Of a stretch of 27,276 nt of DNA, positions 7,327-15,131 are shown piece by piece. The notes under the pieces were generated by a model. The model was not told where the DNA came from, made no database searches, and saw only the letters and a program-made list of their open reading frames with translations. Source of the DNA: an uncultured Lachnospiraceae bacterium (lineage in GTDB: Bacteria; Bacillota; Clostridia; Lachnospirales; Lachnospiraceae). Each line of letters opens with the position of its first letter. The first letter of the stretch is position 1. The DNA lies in assembly GCA_910579275.1 (NCBI GenBank), contig CAJTTO010000050.1, forward strand, positions 1-27,276, written 5' to 3'. The position numbers were made by a program, and so were the translations under genes.

Positions 7327-7355
7327 TTGACCGGGACAGCTTTTCCGCATATAAT
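7327..7355 (+). promoter_or_regulatory. Sigma-A-type promoter of the 101-aa gene
   Basis: TTGACC (7327-7332), 17 bp spacer, perfect TATAAT (7350-7355). The start codon lies 46 bp downstream. Confidence 0.75.
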
Positions 7356-7400
7356 GAAATCCGTAGCAGGGAAAAAACGGAAAAGACAGGAGGACATCCC

Positions 7401-7706
7401 ATGAAATATACCTTGTACCGTTCCTTCGGGAACCTTGATAATGACGTCAGGAAGCACGAACTGGCCGCCGTGGAATATGCCCCGGACATCTACGCTGCCA
7501 CGGATGCCCTTGTCCGCGCCGTGGCGGACGACCTCTCCGGTATGCCGGAATACGCCGGGTGCGAGACCACCTCCTTTGCGCCGGAGCCTGTGCAGCCCTA
7601 CCGCAAAGTGAAGCGTTACAGCTATGTAATGACAGGTCAGGTGATTCCACCAAACGCGCCGGAAAATATCCTCATTGAATATGGTGTGGTTGAGGGAAAC
7701 GAATAG
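7401..7706 (+). CDS. Small hypothetical protein (101 aa), element-associated
   Basis: I do not recognise the family by name. ATG at 7401 has AGGAGG seven bases upstream and a near-consensus promoter, and a terminator follows 31 bp after the stop. The product starts MKYTLYRSFGNLDND, is acidic, has no membrane segment, and ends with a Tyr/Pro-rich half (around PYRKVKRYSYVMTGQVIPP) that suggests beta structure. Its codons are richer in G and C than the surrounding DNA, which fits arrival by transfer. It lies between two copies of the iteron-like palindrome, as part of the presumed element remnant. Confidence 0.7.
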   Translation: MKYTLYRSFGNLDNDVRKHELAAVEYAPDIYAATDALVRAVADDLSGMPEYAGCETTSFAPEPVQPYRKVKRYSYVMTGQVIPPNAPENILIEYGVVEGNE

Positions 7707-7736
7707 CGGCGGCCTTACATAAGGGGCAACAAAAAA

Positions 7737-7783
7737 ACAGGGTATGCGCTTTCCCTTACTCCGCGCTTACCCTGTCTGTTTTC
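7737..7783. terminator. Stem-loop terminator after the 101-aa gene
   Basis: ACAGGGTA plus GCGC (7737-7749) pairs with GCGC plus TACCCTGT (7763-7775), followed by TGTTTT. Seven A residues before the stem allow termination from the other strand too, which may help stop read-through from ppdK. Confidence 0.7.
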
Positions 7784-7860
7784 CTATTGACAGAATATTC
7801 ATTAAAATAACAATATCGCCAAATTTCAACAGCATTTTTCTACAAACAGGCGAAACTCCA

Positions 7861-7919
7861 TACTTTCACGCAAAACTCGATACTATCACGGAAACTCCCG
7901 ACTTTTGCGTGATAGTATA
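7861..7919. repeat. Iteron-like repeat cluster 2
   Basis: Forward units at 7861-7875 and 7880-7894 stand 20 bp apart; a reversed unit at 7902-7919 completes a 41-bp palindrome (7879-7919). That palindrome matches 7204-7244 at most positions, with differences concentrated in the centre. The stretch from 7784 to 8074 otherwise shows no gene. Confidence 0.65.
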
Positions 7920-8074
7920 AAACACCGCCCTATCGCCATCCTATCAGCGGCATCCAAAAACAAAAAAATTGGGGTCCACCACCCACCGTGATGAACCCCA
8001 CCAAACCTCAAAATCCCTTGATTTTAAGCCATTCTTCCATACTTTTGCCTGCGAGTACCAAAATTCCTATGGCA

Positions 8075-10708
8075 TCATTTGGAAATAGCCGCCTGCGCCG
8101 CCGCCAATCTAGCAATAGGTACTCTAAACGGTGAGCAAGACACATAATCGAGTCCAATCTTATGGCAGAACTCTACGGAAGAAGGATCTCCGCCGTGCTC
8201 GCCACAGATACCTACATGAAGCTTCGGATTTACCGGCTTGCCAAGTTTCAGAGAAAGCTCCATCAACTTGCCGACACCTGTCTGGTCAAGCTTTGCGAAC
8301 GGATCATTCTCAAAGATCTTTGTGTCATAGTAAGCATTTAAGAACTTACCAGCATCGTCTCTTGAGAAACCGAATGTCATCTGTGTCAGATCGTTTGTAC
8401 CGAAGCAGAAGAAATCAGCCTCCTTAGCGATCTCATCTGCTGTGAGCGCTGCTCTTGGAATTTCGATCATTGTACCTACTTCATACTCTAACTCAATGCC
8501 TGCTGCTGCGATTTCAGCATCTGCTGTCTCAACAACAACTTTCTTTACAAATTTAAGCTCTTTTACTTCACATACAAGCGGAATCATAATCTCAGGCTTA
8601 ACGTTCCAGTCAGCATGAGCTTTCTTTACCTCGATTGCCGCACGGATAACAGCCTTTGTCTGCATCTTGGCAATTTCAGGATACGTTACAGCAAGACGAC
8701 ATCCTCTGTGACCCATCATCGGGTTGAACTCATGAAGGGAAGCAATAAGCGTCTTAATGTCCTCTACTGACTTGCCCTGCGCATTTGCAAGCTTCTCAAT
8801 GTCCGCTTCATCTGTAGGAACGAACTCATGAAGCGGCGGATCAAGGAATCTGATTGTAACAGGATTTCCTTCAAGAGCCTCATACAGTGCCTTGAAATCG
8901 CTCTGCTGGTAAGGAAGAATCTTATCAAGTGCTGCTTCTCTCTCCTCTACTGTGTCAGAGCAGATCATCTCGCGGAATGCTGCGATTCTGTCCTCTTCAA
9001 AGAACATATGCTCTGTACGGCAGAGACCGATACCTTCTGCACCAAGCTCTCTTGCTTTCTTTGCATCTGCCGGTGTGTCTGCATTTGTTCTTACCTTCAA
9101 TGTTCTATACTTGTCAGCCCATGCCATAACCCTGCCGAACTCGCCAGCGATCTGTGCATCAACTGTCGGAATCTGACCATCGTAAATATTTCCTGTTGTA
9201 CCGTCGATTGAGATGAAATCTCCCTCATGGTATTCTTTTCCTGCCAATGTGAACTTCTTATTCTCCTCGTCCATAGCGATGTCACCGCATCCGGATACAC
9301 AGCATGTACCCATACCACGTGCAACTACGGCTGCGTGTGATGTCATACCACCGCGAACTGTCAGGATACCCTGAGAAGCTTTCATACCAGTGATATCTTC
9401 TGGGGATGTCTCAAGACGTACAAGGACAACCTTCTCACCTCTTGCATTCCAGTTCTCAGCATCTTCTGCTGTAAATACGACCTTACCACATGCAGCACCC
9501 GGTGAAGCGCCAAGTCCCTTGCCAACTGGTGTAGCAGCCTTTAATGCTGCAACATCAAACTGAGGATGCAGCAATGTGTCGAGGTTACGAGGGTCAATCA
9601 TAGCGACTGCCTCAGCCTCTGTCTTGTGTCCCTCATCTACTAAATCACAGGCTATCTTCAATGCTGCCTGTGCTGTTCTCTTACCGTTGCGGCACTGTAA
9701 CATATAGAGCTTCTTGTTCTCAACAGTGAACTCCATATCCTGCATGTCATGATAATGGTTCTCGAGTGTCTCGCAAACCTTGATGAACTCTGCGTATGCC
9801 TCTGGGAACTCCTGCTCCATCTGTACAATCGGCATCGGTGTGCGAACACCTGCAACAACGTCCTCGCCCTGTGCATTCTTTAAGAACTCACCCATGAGCT
9901 TCTTCTCGCCTGTAGCCGGATCACGTGTAAATGCTACACCTGTACCGGACTCATCATTTAAGTTACCAAATACCATCGGCATTACGTTTACAGCAGTACC
10001 CCATGAATAAGGAATATCATTGTCGCGACGGTATACGTTTGCACGAGGGTTGTCCCATGAACGGAATACTGCCTCGATCGCAAGCTTTAACTGCTCTACC
10101 GGATCAGAAGGGAAATCCTTGCCAAGCTGTTTCTTGTACTCAGCCTTGAACTGCTCTGCCAATGTCTTTAAATCTGCTGCTGTGAGGTCTACGTCATACT
10201 GAACGCCCTTCTCCTCTTTCATCTTGTCAATCAGCTGCTCAAAATACTTCTTACCAACTTCCATAACAACGTCTGAGAACATCTGGATGAAACGTCTGTA
10301 AGAGTCATATACAAAACGCTCGAATGCAGGATCAGAATTGCCTTTGATCATCGCATCAACCACTTCGTCATTTAAGCCAAGGTTTAAGATAGTATCCATC
10401 ATACCAGGCATAGATGCACGTGCGCCGGAACGTACAGATACAAGTAAAGGATTCTTAAGATCTCCAAATTTCTTTCCGTTTACTTCTTCCATTTCTTTTA
10501 CGCCAGCCATAGCCTGAGCCATGATCTCGTCGTTGATCTTACGTCCGTCTTCATAATACTGCGTACAAGCTTCTGTCGTGATTGTGAAGCCCTGTGGTAC
10601 AGGAAGTCCGATGCTTGTCATCTCTGCAAGGTTTGCACCCTTTCCACCGAGAAGATTACGCATGCTCATGTCGCCTTCTTTAAATGAATATACCCACTTT
10701 TTACTCAT
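8075..10708 (-). CDS. ppdK: Pyruvate, phosphate dikinase
   Basis: Interconverts pyruvate, ATP and phosphate with phosphoenolpyruvate, AMP and pyrophosphate; in anaerobic clostridia it often runs in the glycolytic direction or supplies PEP. At 877 aa it is full length. The N-terminal ATP-grasp domain contains NLLGGKGANLAEM and SVRSGARASMPG. The swivelling domain has GGMTSHAAVVARGMG with phospho-His458. The C-terminal PEP/pyruvate barrel has IGLCRTEHMF, FGTNDLTQMTFGFSRDD and the catalytic Cys in VGICGEHGGDP. It starts at ATG 10706-10708 after AAAGGAG. It is monocistronic, with its own promoter about 90 bp upstream and a structured leader. Confidence 0.98.
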   Translation of the reverse strand: MSKKWVYSFKEGDMSMRNLLGGKGANLAEMTSIGLPVPQGFTITTEACTQYYEDGRKINDEIMAQAMAGVKEMEEVNGKKFGDLKNPLLVSVRSGARASMPGMMDTILNLGLNDEVVDAMIKGNSDPAFERFVYDSYRRFIQMFSDVVMEVGKKYFEQLIDKMKEEKGVQYDVDLTAADLKTLAEQFKAEYKKQLGKDFPSDPVEQLKLAIEAVFRSWDNPRANVYRRDNDIPYSWGTAVNVMPMVFGNLNDESGTGVAFTRDPATGEKKLMGEFLKNAQGEDVVAGVRTPMPIVQMEQEFPEAYAEFIKVCETLENHYHDMQDMEFTVENKKLYMLQCRNGKRTAQAALKIACDLVDEGHKTEAEAVAMIDPRNLDTLLHPQFDVAALKAATPVGKGLGASPGAACGKVVFTAEDAENWNARGEKVVLVRLETSPEDITGMKASQGILTVRGGMTSHAAVVARGMGTCCVSGCGDIAMDEENKKFTLAGKEYHEGDFISIDGTTGNIYDGQIPTVDAQIAGEFGRVMAWADKYRTLKVRTNADTPADAKKARELGAEGIGLCRTEHMFFEEDRIAAFREMICSDTVEEREAALDKILPYQQSDFKALYEALEGNPVTIRFLDPPLHEFVPTDEADIEKLANAQGKSVEDIKTLIASLHEFNPMMGHRGCRLAVTYPEIAKMQTKAVIRAAIEVKKAHADWNVKPEIMIPLVCEVKELKFVKKVVVETADAEIAAAGIELEYEVGTMIEIPRAALTADEIAKEADFFCFGTNDLTQMTFGFSRDDAGKFLNAYYDTKIFENDPFAKLDQTGVGKLMELSLKLGKPVNPKLHVGICGEHGGDPSSVEFCHKIGLDYVSCSPFRVPIARLAAAQAAISK

Positions 10709-10740
10709 TGTTTTTCTCCTTTACTGAATTGGTTACTTTA

Positions 10741-10773
10741 CATCGGTGCCCCTGTCACCCTAAAAATCCGATG
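10741..10773 (-). promoter_or_regulatory. Stem-loop in the ppdK leader
   Basis: In the ppdK mRNA leader CATCGG (10773-10768) pairs with CCGATG (10746-10741), and a competing inner stem GGTG/CACC overlaps it. It lies between the promoter and the ribosome site. The function is unknown; it could affect mRNA stability or be a simple regulatory leader. Confidence 0.35.
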
Positions 10774-10796
10774 ACAATGGCACATTGTATGTATAA

Positions 10797-10825
10797 ATGA
10801 TAAACATAATATGGGTAATTGTCAA
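10797..10825 (-). promoter_or_regulatory. Sigma-A-type promoter of ppdK
   Basis: On the minus strand, perfect TTGACA (10825-10820), 17 bp spacer, TATCAT (10802-10797). It predicts an mRNA leader of roughly 80 bases. Confidence 0.8.
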
Positions 10826-10907
10826 TAATTTATCAAGGAATTTTTAAAAAATTTACCTTTTTTTCCAAATATTATCTATCAGCACTTCACGGGAGCTGCC
10901 ACCTATC

Positions 10908-11822
10908 CTACAATCTGACAATTTTCCCCTTTTCTTTGTCAAATAAATATAGGGAATATGACAAAATTTCCTCTCTCTTTACCTGTGTGTCATTAATTTC
11001 CTGTATCATGTTTTTTATTTCTTCACGTTCGTCCGTACTTGTGACAGGCAGCAGCAGCAATTCATGTATGGATGATGGGATGATATATAAACTGCTTCCA
11101 AGCGCCTCCGCAAAGTCCTTAATCAAATCCGGATAAATCATGCATGCCGCCCCTTCCACTCTGCTCTTATTACTGAGGACATACATCGAGACACTGCCCG
11201 TAAATTCCTCCCTGCAGCTTTCGAGATCGAATTCCTCCTGCTGTTCTTGCATAATTTCATATATCGCGTCATTTATTCCTTTAATCTCATACCCCTGTAT
11301 TCTCTGGGTATTATCTTTTGCCGCCTGAAAAAGCTCCCTAATCGGAACATTCCACAATTTCATATGAGCGTTATGGATTAGTATGGTTGCCGTCCCAAAG
11401 CATTCCTTTGCCACCAGACACTGAAATACAACCGACAAGTCAAGGAATTCCACGTGAGGTATGTCCTCGAGCAGTTCCTTGTTTTTCTCCGTGTTGACCA
11501 GCTTGTAAATAATGTGATCCTTGACACAGGCATAATTCATAAAGTATCTCATGTCCACGCTCTGGTTCACCTTGTTTCTGTAGTACGTGTCCATCACATC
11601 ATTCACTACATTGACCAGTGTTGCCTCACCATTTTCGTATGCCTCATAATAATTGTTGAGATATATTGTGGGAGAAATATTGCTGTCATCCTGCATCACC
11701 GTGAGTCCCCTCAGTATGACCCCGTTATTTTTTCTGACATCATTAAGCCTGACTCTGTAATTCTCGCCTGCCCTTTTCTCAACTTCTTCTCTTACTAATG
11801 TTGTAAAATTTGTAAATTCCAT
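10908..11822 (-). CDS. DUF5688 family protein
   Basis: A 304-aa soluble protein matching the DUF5688 family, recognisable by the N-terminal block VRKNNGVILRGLTVMQDDSN followed by SPTIYLNNYYEAYENG, an N-terminal helix of the EEVEKRAG type, and a central stretch SVSMYVLSNKSRVEGAACMIYP. The family seems largely confined to Lachnospiraceae and relatives; some members sit near mobile elements. Its biochemical role is not known. No signal peptide or membrane helix is present. The ATG at 11820-11822 has AAGGAG upstream at rather wide spacing. It sits alone between ppdK and efp, downstream of the efp terminator; I saw no clear promoter, only a TGCCA-TGGCA palindrome at 11919-11932. Confidence 0.8.
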   Translation of the reverse strand: MEFTNFTTLVREEVEKRAGENYRVRLNDVRKNNGVILRGLTVMQDDSNISPTIYLNNYYEAYENGEATLVNVVNDVMDTYYRNKVNQSVDMRYFMNYACVKDHIIYKLVNTEKNKELLEDIPHVEFLDLSVVFQCLVAKECFGTATILIHNAHMKLWNVPIRELFQAAKDNTQRIQGYEIKGINDAIYEIMQEQQEEFDLESCREEFTGSVSMYVLSNKSRVEGAACMIYPDLIKDFAEALGSSLYIIPSSIHELLLLPVTSTDEREEIKNMIQEINDTQVKREEILSYSLYLFDKEKGKIVRL

Positions 11823-11941
11823 TAATTTTTCCTACTCCTTTTCATTCATCGTCTCTATCCTTGCATCCCTCCCTGCCGCCTTTTTACACACGGACAAATA
11901 TAATATGCCATCCCTTTATGCCACACATGGCACAGTCCAAC

Positions 11942-11996
11942 AAAAAAAGACAACAAGAATCATTTTACATAAAATAAAATCACTTCTCATTGTCTT
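11942..11996 (-). terminator. Terminator after efp
   Basis: On the minus strand AGACAA pairs with TTGTCT around a long A/T-rich imperfect stem, followed by seven U residues (11948-11942). It begins about 25 bp past the efp stop. Confidence 0.65.
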
Positions 11997-12019
11997 CATT
12001 TCCTGATATTGATTATCGC

Positions 12020-12577
12020 TTAAACCCTTGACAGATATTCGCCTGTTCTTGTGTCAATCTTGATGATGTCATTTGTCTCAACAAACAGCGGAACATACAC
12101 AGTAGCCCCCGTCTCGACTGTGGCAGGCTTTGTAGCGCCTGTTGCCGTATCGCCTTTGAAACCAGGCTCTGTGTCCGTGATAGAAAGCTCCACAAACAAA
12201 GGCGGCTCAATCGCAAATACATTGCCATTGTGAGAGCAGACCTTAACCATCTCGTTCTCCTTCACAAACTTGAGCGCATCGCCTACCTTGTCCGCATTGA
12301 GACCAATCTGCTCATAGTTCTCTGTATCCATAAAATAGAACAAATCGCCATCCTCATATAAATACTGCATCTCTTTTCTGTCAATGCGTGCCTGCGGACA
12401 TTTCTCTGTCGGTCTGAATGTCTTCTCCACAACGCCGCCGCTGATGATATTCTTAAGTTTTGTCCTGACAAACGCCGCTCCCTTACCCGGCTTTACATGC
12501 TGGAATTCAATAATCTGATAGATGCTGTTTTCATACTCTATCGTAATACCATTTCTGAAATCTCCTGCTGATATCAT
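12020..12577 (-). CDS. efp: Elongation factor P
   Basis: Translation factor that binds between the P and E sites of stalled ribosomes and relieves arrest at polyproline. Full length at 185 aa. The N-terminal KOW-like domain opens MISAGDFRNG and carries the loop KPGKGAAFVR, whose tip Lys32 is the residue modified in many bacteria. The middle OB domain contains FMDTENYEQIGL and the C-terminal OB domain shows the family end TGEYLSRV. No lysyl-modification genes (epmA/epmB) are in the window. It starts at ATG 12575-12577 after TTAGGAGGAA. It has its own promoter (12628-12656) and terminator, so it is probably transcribed apart from the aro genes just upstream. Confidence 0.97.
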   Translation of the reverse strand: MISAGDFRNGITIEYENSIYQIIEFQHVKPGKGAAFVRTKLKNIISGGVVEKTFRPTEKCPQARIDRKEMQYLYEDGDLFYFMDTENYEQIGLNADKVGDALKFVKENEMVKVCSHNGNVFAIEPPLFVELSITDTEPGFKGDTATGATKPATVETGATVYVPLFVETNDIIKIDTRTGEYLSRV

Positions 12578-12627
12578 AAAAACTATTCCTCCTAATATTC
12601 ACTTTTCACGTTTATAATCCGTAAATC

Positions 12628-12656
12628 ATTTTATAACAAAATGGACAATATTTCAA
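12628..12656 (-). promoter_or_regulatory. Promoter of efp
   Basis: On the minus strand TTGAAA (12656-12651), 17 bp spacer, TAAAAT (12633-12628), about 50 bp before the efp start codon. Confidence 0.6.
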
Positions 12657-12720
12657 CTATTATTTTTGACATTTGGCTTTCATCCCACAAATTGTAACGC
12701 ACATCTGGCAGAAAGCATTT

Positions 12721-13152
12721 TCAAACACGCCCTAGAATAAAGTCAACCGCCATCAAATACCCGTCCAGTCCCTTTCCGTATATCTGGTGGTCACACACTT
12801 CTTTTGTGACAGAAACACGCCGGAATTCTTCCCTCTGCGTAATGTCTGAAATGTGAATTTCCACTTTGGGCGCCGTAATGCTTGCCAGCGCGTCCCGTAT
12901 CGCATAGGAATAGTGGGTGTACGCGCCAGGATTGATGACAATGCCCTCCGTACCGTCAAAATAAGATTCTTGTATTCTGTCTATAATTGCCCCCTCATGG
13001 TTGGATTGAAAGCATTCAATTTGGCATCCCGTCTCTTCTGCCTTATGCTGTATCAGATTCACAAGATAATTGTAATCCTGTGTGCCATATATTCCCTTTT
13101 CCCTAATTCCAAGAAAATTCAAATTGGGACCGTTTATCACCAAAAGCTTCAT
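12721..13152 (-). CDS. aroQ: Type II 3-dehydroquinate dehydratase
   Basis: Third step of the shikimate pathway: removes water from 3-dehydroquinate to give 3-dehydroshikimate. At 143 aa it has the usual type II length. The N-terminal NGPNLNFLGIREKGIYG carries the flexible lid Arg17 and catalytic Tyr22. QSNHEG follows, then INPGAYTHYSYAIRDAL and VEIHISDITQREEFR with catalytic His100. I chose ATG 13150-13152; a TTG two codons earlier is possible. It lies 26 bp after aroK, as last gene of an aroE-aroK-aroQ run, and supplies AroE. Confidence 0.96.
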   Translation of the reverse strand: MKLLVINGPNLNFLGIREKGIYGTQDYNYLVNLIQHKAEETGCQIECFQSNHEGAIIDRIQESYFDGTEGIVINPGAYTHYSYAIRDALASITAPKVEIHISDITQREEFRRVSVTKEVCDHQIYGKGLDGYLMAVDFILGRV

Positions 13153-13178
13153 ATTCAAACTTTTCCTTTCCGATTTTC

Positions 13179-13694
13179 TTATAGCATTTTACATCTGTCT
13201 ATGATTTCACCCGCTGCCTCGGACTGCCTAAGCCCATTCACATCCACGACAACAGAGGCGCCCGCCTCATAAACAGGTTCCCTGACAGCAAGCATTTCCC
13301 CAATCCGCTGCATGGGATTTTCACACTGCAAAAGCGGTCGTGTAGTATCGTCTTTGACCCTGTCAAAAATCGTTTTCGGACTTGCTTTGAGGTACACTAC
13401 CTTTCCGAGTGCAGATAAAAGCTGCCTGTTCTCTTCCCTCACCGGCATTCCGCCCCCTGTCGAAATCACCAGATGATTCCTTTTCGTGTCTGTTAGCTGC
13501 TTTAACAGTGCGGTCTCCATCTCCCGAAACGCCGCCTCACCTTCAGCGGCAAATATTTCATTGATGCTCCTCTGCTGCTGTTCCACAATCATCTCGTCCG
13601 TATCAACAAAGGTATATCCCAGACGCTTTGCAATGTTTTTTCCGATGGTCGTCTTTCCGCATCCCATATAGCCTGTCAATATAATATTATCCAT
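13179..13694 (-). CDS. aroK: Shikimate kinase
   Basis: Phosphorylates shikimate at the 3-hydroxyl with ATP. The protein is 171 aa with P-loop GYMGCGKTT (8-16), the shikimate-binding VDTDEM (Asp33), FREMET (Arg57), ISTGGGMP, and the lid DDTTRPLL whose Arg stabilises the transition state. All key residues are present. Its start ATG comes three bases after the aroE stop, and its ribosome site lies within the end of aroE, so the two are likely coupled. It is followed by aroQ in the same direction. Confidence 0.96.
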   Translation of the reverse strand: MDNIILTGYMGCGKTTIGKNIAKRLGYTFVDTDEMIVEQQQRSINEIFAAEGEAAFREMETALLKQLTDTKRNHLVISTGGGMPVREENRQLLSALGKVVYLKASPKTIFDRVKDDTTRPLLQCENPMQRIGEMLAVREPVYEAGASVVVDVNGLRQSEAAGEIIDRCKML

Positions 13695-13697
13695 CCT

Positions 13698-14591
13698 TCA
13701 ATCCCCGCCTTTGCTTTCCGCCCTAAGCTTCCCGCATAGTTTATCATAAACCTTGTCTGCATCTTTATCTGACACCTTACAGTCATTCCACAGTTCAAAC
13801 GCATCAATTCCCTGATATAAAAGCATTTTTAAGCCATTGTACGCCAAACCGCCGTTCGCCCGCACAAGTTTCATAAATTTTGTTTCCCAAGGAGCGTAAA
13901 TCAGGTCATATCCATATTTTATATAGTGATAAAAGTCACTGTCCGCAATAACCACCTTGTCTGTATCCGGTGCAAGTCCAACGCTTGTGCACTGTATTAC
14001 GACATATCTATTTTCCAGTCCTGTCAATATCTTCTTGTAATCAGAGAGCGCCATCGGCGTCACGGATTCTGTCCTAAGCTCCCTGTTTACCTCTGCGGCC
14101 ACAGCCTCAGCTTTTACGTCATCCCGATTCAAAAGGTATATCCTGTGTGCCCCATTCGCAGCACACATGTATGTAACGGCACGTCCCACACCGCCTGCGC
14201 CAAGTATGATGATTTCCTCATCCTTTATCGACACGCCGTCACTTTTCATTGCCCGCAAAAGCCCTGTAATATCCGTATTGTACCCCTTATAGCCATTATC
14301 CGTGCGAACCAGCGTATTGACAGCCCCGATTTTTTTTGCAAGACCATCAATATCATCCAGATATGCAATCACGTCCTTTTTGTAGGGCACTGTGACATTC
14401 ATACCCAATAAATTGAGTCCGAACGCACCTTTCACTGCCGTTTCCAGCTGGCCGTTATCCACAAAAAATGGCACATATGTCATATTTATCCCCATCTCCT
14501 GCGCAAGTGTATTGTGTATCACTGGAGACTGGGTATGTTCGACAGGATTTCCAAGCAGCCCGCACGTTCTTGTTTTTCCGTTTATTTCCAT
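13698..14591 (-). CDS. aroE: Shikimate dehydrogenase
   Basis: Reduces 3-dehydroshikimate to shikimate with NADPH. Length is 297 aa. The substrate pocket is HTQSPVIHN (19-27), where Thr20 replaces the first of the two usual serines, a conservative change. Lys71 (NVTVPYKK) and Asp107 (YNTDITG) are the catalytic pair. The Rossmann loop is ILGAGGVGRAV, and the C-terminal GIDAFELWND is typical. I chose ATG 14589-14591 because AGGAGGAAAAGCTG precedes it; an in-frame ATG six codons earlier overlaps that site. The start overlaps the YqeG stop by one base (TGATG), so translation is coupled with the phosphatase gene. Confidence 0.96.
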   Translation of the reverse strand: MEINGKTRTCGLLGNPVEHTQSPVIHNTLAQEMGINMTYVPFFVDNGQLETAVKGAFGLNLLGMNVTVPYKKDVIAYLDDIDGLAKKIGAVNTLVRTDNGYKGYNTDITGLLRAMKSDGVSIKDEEIIILGAGGVGRAVTYMCAANGAHRIYLLNRDDVKAEAVAAEVNRELRTESVTPMALSDYKKILTGLENRYVVIQCTSVGLAPDTDKVVIADSDFYHYIKYGYDLIYAPWETKFMKLVRANGGLAYNGLKMLLYQGIDAFELWNDCKVSDKDADKVYDKLCGKLRAESKGGD

Positions 14592-15106
14592 CAGCTTTTC
14601 CTCCTGCATTTTCTTGTTTCCCTAAAATAACAGGACAAGACGATCTTTTCCAGATACCGCTTCAGCACAATCTGTATTTCTTCCTTCGGGTGAATGGGTT
14701 TAACAAGAATCGCGTAAATACCCGCCTTGTTCGCCCCCCACACATCCGTAAAAATCTGGTCGCCTACAAATAAAGTGTTTTTCTCGTCTGTCCCCATTTT
14801 TTCCATTGCCGCCCGATAATTTTGGGGATTAGGTTTTCCCGCCTTATAAATATATGGCTCGCCGACAGCATCGCAGAACATTTTTACGCGCGGCTCCTTG
14901 TTATTGGAAAGCATTGTGGTTTTGTAACCAATCTTTTTCAATCGCCGAAACAACGCAATCGCACGCTCGTCTGCCGGAAATCCGTGCGGAACAAGCGTGT
15001 TGTCAATATCAAATATAATGGCTCTGTAGCCCTGTCTGTACATCTTTTCAAAATCAATCAGGTACGTCGATTCCAAGTATTCCTTCGGATAAAAACGTCG
15101 AAACAT
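14591..15106 (-). CDS. YqeG family HAD-IIIA phosphatase
   Basis: A small HAD hydrolase of about 171 aa. Motif I is IIFDIDNTLVP (two Asp residues), motif II is MLSNN, the Lys is in YKAGKPNP, and motif III/IV is LFVGDQIFTDVWGA. This is the YqeG pattern of Firmicutes, related to mitochondrial PGP phosphatase PTPMT/GEP4-like enzymes, though its bacterial substrate is unsettled; a phosphatidylglycerophosphate phosphatase role has been considered for relatives. In Firmicutes yqeG commonly precedes aroE or yqeH. ATG 15104-15106 follows GGAGGG; a TTG one codon earlier is also possible. It starts 25 bp after the ATPase gene and is coupled with aroE. Confidence 0.9.
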   Translation of the reverse strand: MFRRFYPKEYLESTYLIDFEKMYRQGYRAIIFDIDNTLVPHGFPADERAIALFRRLKKIGYKTTMLSNNKEPRVKMFCDAVGEPYIYKAGKPNPQNYRAAMEKMGTDEKNTLFVGDQIFTDVWGANKAGIYAILVKPIHPKEEIQIVLKRYLEKIVLSCYFRETRKCRRKS

Positions 15107-15131
15107 CAAACTTAACCCTCCGTTTCATGTG

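Larger units (their letters stand above)
6705..8038. mobile_element. Remnant of a conjugative/replicative element (putative scar)
   Basis: The segment between the broken GNAT gene and ppdK differs from its surroundings. Two small plus-strand genes have their own near-consensus promoters and terminators, and a 41-bp palindromic iteron-like unit occurs twice. TTTTACGCCATTTCTTCC (6705-6722) and TTTTAAGCCATTCTTCC (8022-8038), an imperfect direct repeat, lie near its edges. No integrase, relaxase or replication gene remains. The boundaries are tentative and the repeat may be chance. Confidence 0.4.

Noticed and set aside
7204..7919. CRISPR array
   Set aside because: Only two full repeat units 634 bp apart, palindromic and with a gene between them; no regular spacers and no cas genes.
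8011..8026. AAAATC-CCTT-GATTTT palindrome as ppdK terminator
   Set aside because: The stem is only six A/T-rich pairs; the more stable stem at 7737-7783 is the better candidate for stopping transcription.
7975..8074. Minus-strand frame after ppdK ending in KSMEEWLKIKGF
   Set aside because: About 20 codons with a protein-like look but no start or ribosome site; it could be a gene tail, but the evidence is too thin to list.
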